A stretch of 14,750 nt of DNA, from assembly GCA_003222835.1 (NCBI GenBank), contig QHXE01000067.1, positions 1-14,750 on the forward strand, given 5' to 3'. Source of the DNA: Acidobacteriota bacterium (GTDB lineage: Bacteria; Acidobacteriota; Blastocatellia; Pyrinomonadales; Pyrinomonadaceae). The position numbers and the translations under genes were made by a program. Within the stretch, counting starts at the first letter, position 1. Each line of letters opens with the position of its first letter. The notes beneath the pieces are model-generated. The model did no database searches. It worked only from the letters and a program-made list of their open reading frames with translations, and was not told the DNA's origin. Below are positions 13,873-14,750 of this stretch, one piece after another.

Positions 13873-14750
13873 ATGAACTTTGTTGACATAAAAGAATCCG
13901 CTTGGATGGCAATCGACACCGTACGCAGCAACAAGCTCCGCTCGTCGTTGACGATTCTGGGTGTGAGCGTCGGAGTCGTCACCGTGATGTTCATGGTCTC
14001 GATCATCCAGGGATTGAACAAAGCATTCGCAGCGCAAATCGAGTCGCTCGGCTCGAACACTATCTGGGCCACAAAGTTCGATCCCAGCATTGGCCATCAG
14101 ATTACGGATGAAGAGATACACCGCAAGGAACTCACTCTGGAGGATGCGGATGCCATTCGCCGCGAAGCTCCTTCGGTCGCCGACACCTCGCCTTTTTATC
14201 GCAAGATTGCTGAAACGGTGCGGCATCAGGACAAACAAACTGATACTCCGATTTTGTTGGGCGTAACTCCGCATTACGAATTCACGATGTCGAGCTACAT
14301 CGGCTACGGTCGCTTCATCAGCGAAATGGACGTGCAACAACGCGCGAACGTCTGCGTGCTTGGGCGCGATGTCGTTAAGGCGCTCTTTCCTTACGAGGAT
14401 CCGTTGGAGAAAGAATTGAAGATTGCGGGCCGTCCGTTTCTGGTTGTGGGCGTGATGGAGCCGCTCGGTCAAATCCTGGGTCAATCGCGCGACAATCAGC
14501 TCTATATCCCGGTCACCACTTTTCAGAAGTATTATCCCGAGATAACTTTTCCTGAGAGCATCTTTGGAATTTTTGTGCGTCCGATCTCCAGAGCGCACGT
14601 CAAATCTGCGATTGATGAAATCACGGACATTCTGCGCCGCCGCCGCCAGGTGTCTGCCAGCCAGCCCAACAACTTCGGCATTTCGTCGCAGGATGCGCTG
14701 CTTGATGTCTACAACCAATTAACTGGGGCAACTTATCTAGTGTTGACCGC
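13873..14750 (+). CDS. MacB/FtsX-type ABC transporter permease (second), 3' end outside window
   Basis: An open frame runs from the ATG at 13873 to the end of the window (292 codons plus two bases, no stop). It encodes a second MacB-type permease: MNFVDIKESAWMAIDTVRSN, TM1 within LRSSLTILGVSVGVVTVMFM, then a periplasmic core domain with LGVTPHYEFT, RANVCVLGRDVVKALFP, VVGVMEPLGQILGQSRDNQ and LYIPVTTFQKYYP. The end of the visible part (YLVLT) begins the second membrane helix; TM3, TM4 and the C-terminus are missing. It is homologous to but clearly different from the first permease, so a heterodimer driven by the shared ATPase is plausible. No clear Shine-Dalgarno sequence is seen, and the upstream palindrome overlaps that region. 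A long minus-strand frame over the same bases is a shadow of this gene. Confidence 0.92.
   Translation, partial: MNFVDIKESAWMAIDTVRSNKLRSSLTILGVSVGVVTVMFMVSIIQGLNKAFAAQIESLGSNTIWATKFDPSIGHQITDEEIHRKELTLEDADAIRREAPSVADTSPFYRKIAETVRHQDKQTDTPILLGVTPHYEFTMSSYIGYGRFISEMDVQQRANVCVLGRDVVKALFPYEDPLEKELKIAGRPFLVVGVMEPLGQILGQSRDNQLYIPVTTFQKYYPEITFPESIFGIFVRPISRAHVKSAIDEITDILRRRRQVSASQPNNFGISSQDALLDVYNQLTGATYLVLT

Noticed and set aside
13801..14718. A 305-codon open frame on the minus strand
   Set aside because: It is antisense to the second permease (13873 to the window end), which has family motifs throughout; the minus-strand product resembles nothing.

Overview
The window looks like a chromosomal stretch from a free-living Gram-negative-type bacterium of intermediate G+C. 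A Ser/Thr kinase with FHA and zinc-ribbon domains, MacB-type ABC exporters with paired permeases, a MerR-TPR regulator, an Asn-rich BON lipoprotein and AT-rich dispersed intergenic repeats together suggest Acidobacteriota, perhaps Blastocatellia. That assignment is an inference from gene style, not a search result. No rRNA, tRNA, CRISPR array, phage or transposase gene was seen.

Layout. Positions 1-357 hold the C-terminal end of signal peptidase I (+). A palindromic intergenic element (371-507) follows and runs into the start codon of a YihY/BrkB-family membrane protein (504-1373, +). A small stress-type cassette comes next (1592-2566, +): a 49-residue hydrophobic Lmo0937/DUF5670-like protein, a CsbD-like protein and a BON-domain lipoprotein. 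A MerR-type HTH protein fused to TPRs (2818-3639, +) is followed by a broken sarcosine-oxidase-like FAD oxidoreductase (3653-4764, +). A double hairpin (4772-4812) sits where the two transcription directions converge.

The block 9731-4823 is entirely on the minus strand and reads as a phospho-signalling locus: a zinc-ribbon/FHA protein, a Ser/Thr kinase with two zinc ribbons and a C-terminal FHA domain, an RDD membrane protein, and an FHA-GAF-SpoIIE (PP2C-type) phosphatase. Writer (kinase), readers (three FHA domains) and a possible eraser (phosphatase) therefore lie side by side.

From 10046 to the right edge (+) lies an ABC exporter operon of the MacAB type: a membrane-anchored periplasmic adaptor, an ATPase, and two different MacB/FtsX-type permeases, the second cut by the window end. 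One ATPase probably serves both permeases.

The least ordinary content is intergenic. Several non-coding gaps carry inverted repeats built from AT-rich units (CATTTGTC, CATTTGCC, CATTTTTC), often next to a GC-rich tail related to CGGTTCTGACA. They look like small non-autonomous palindromic repeats of one family. Other palindromes (GACAAACT/AGTTTGTC pair; GCGGGCA/TGCCCGC plus CGCCGACA/TGTCGGCG pair; GGCATTCTCGCC/GGCGAGAGTGCC) lie between operon genes or at their ends.
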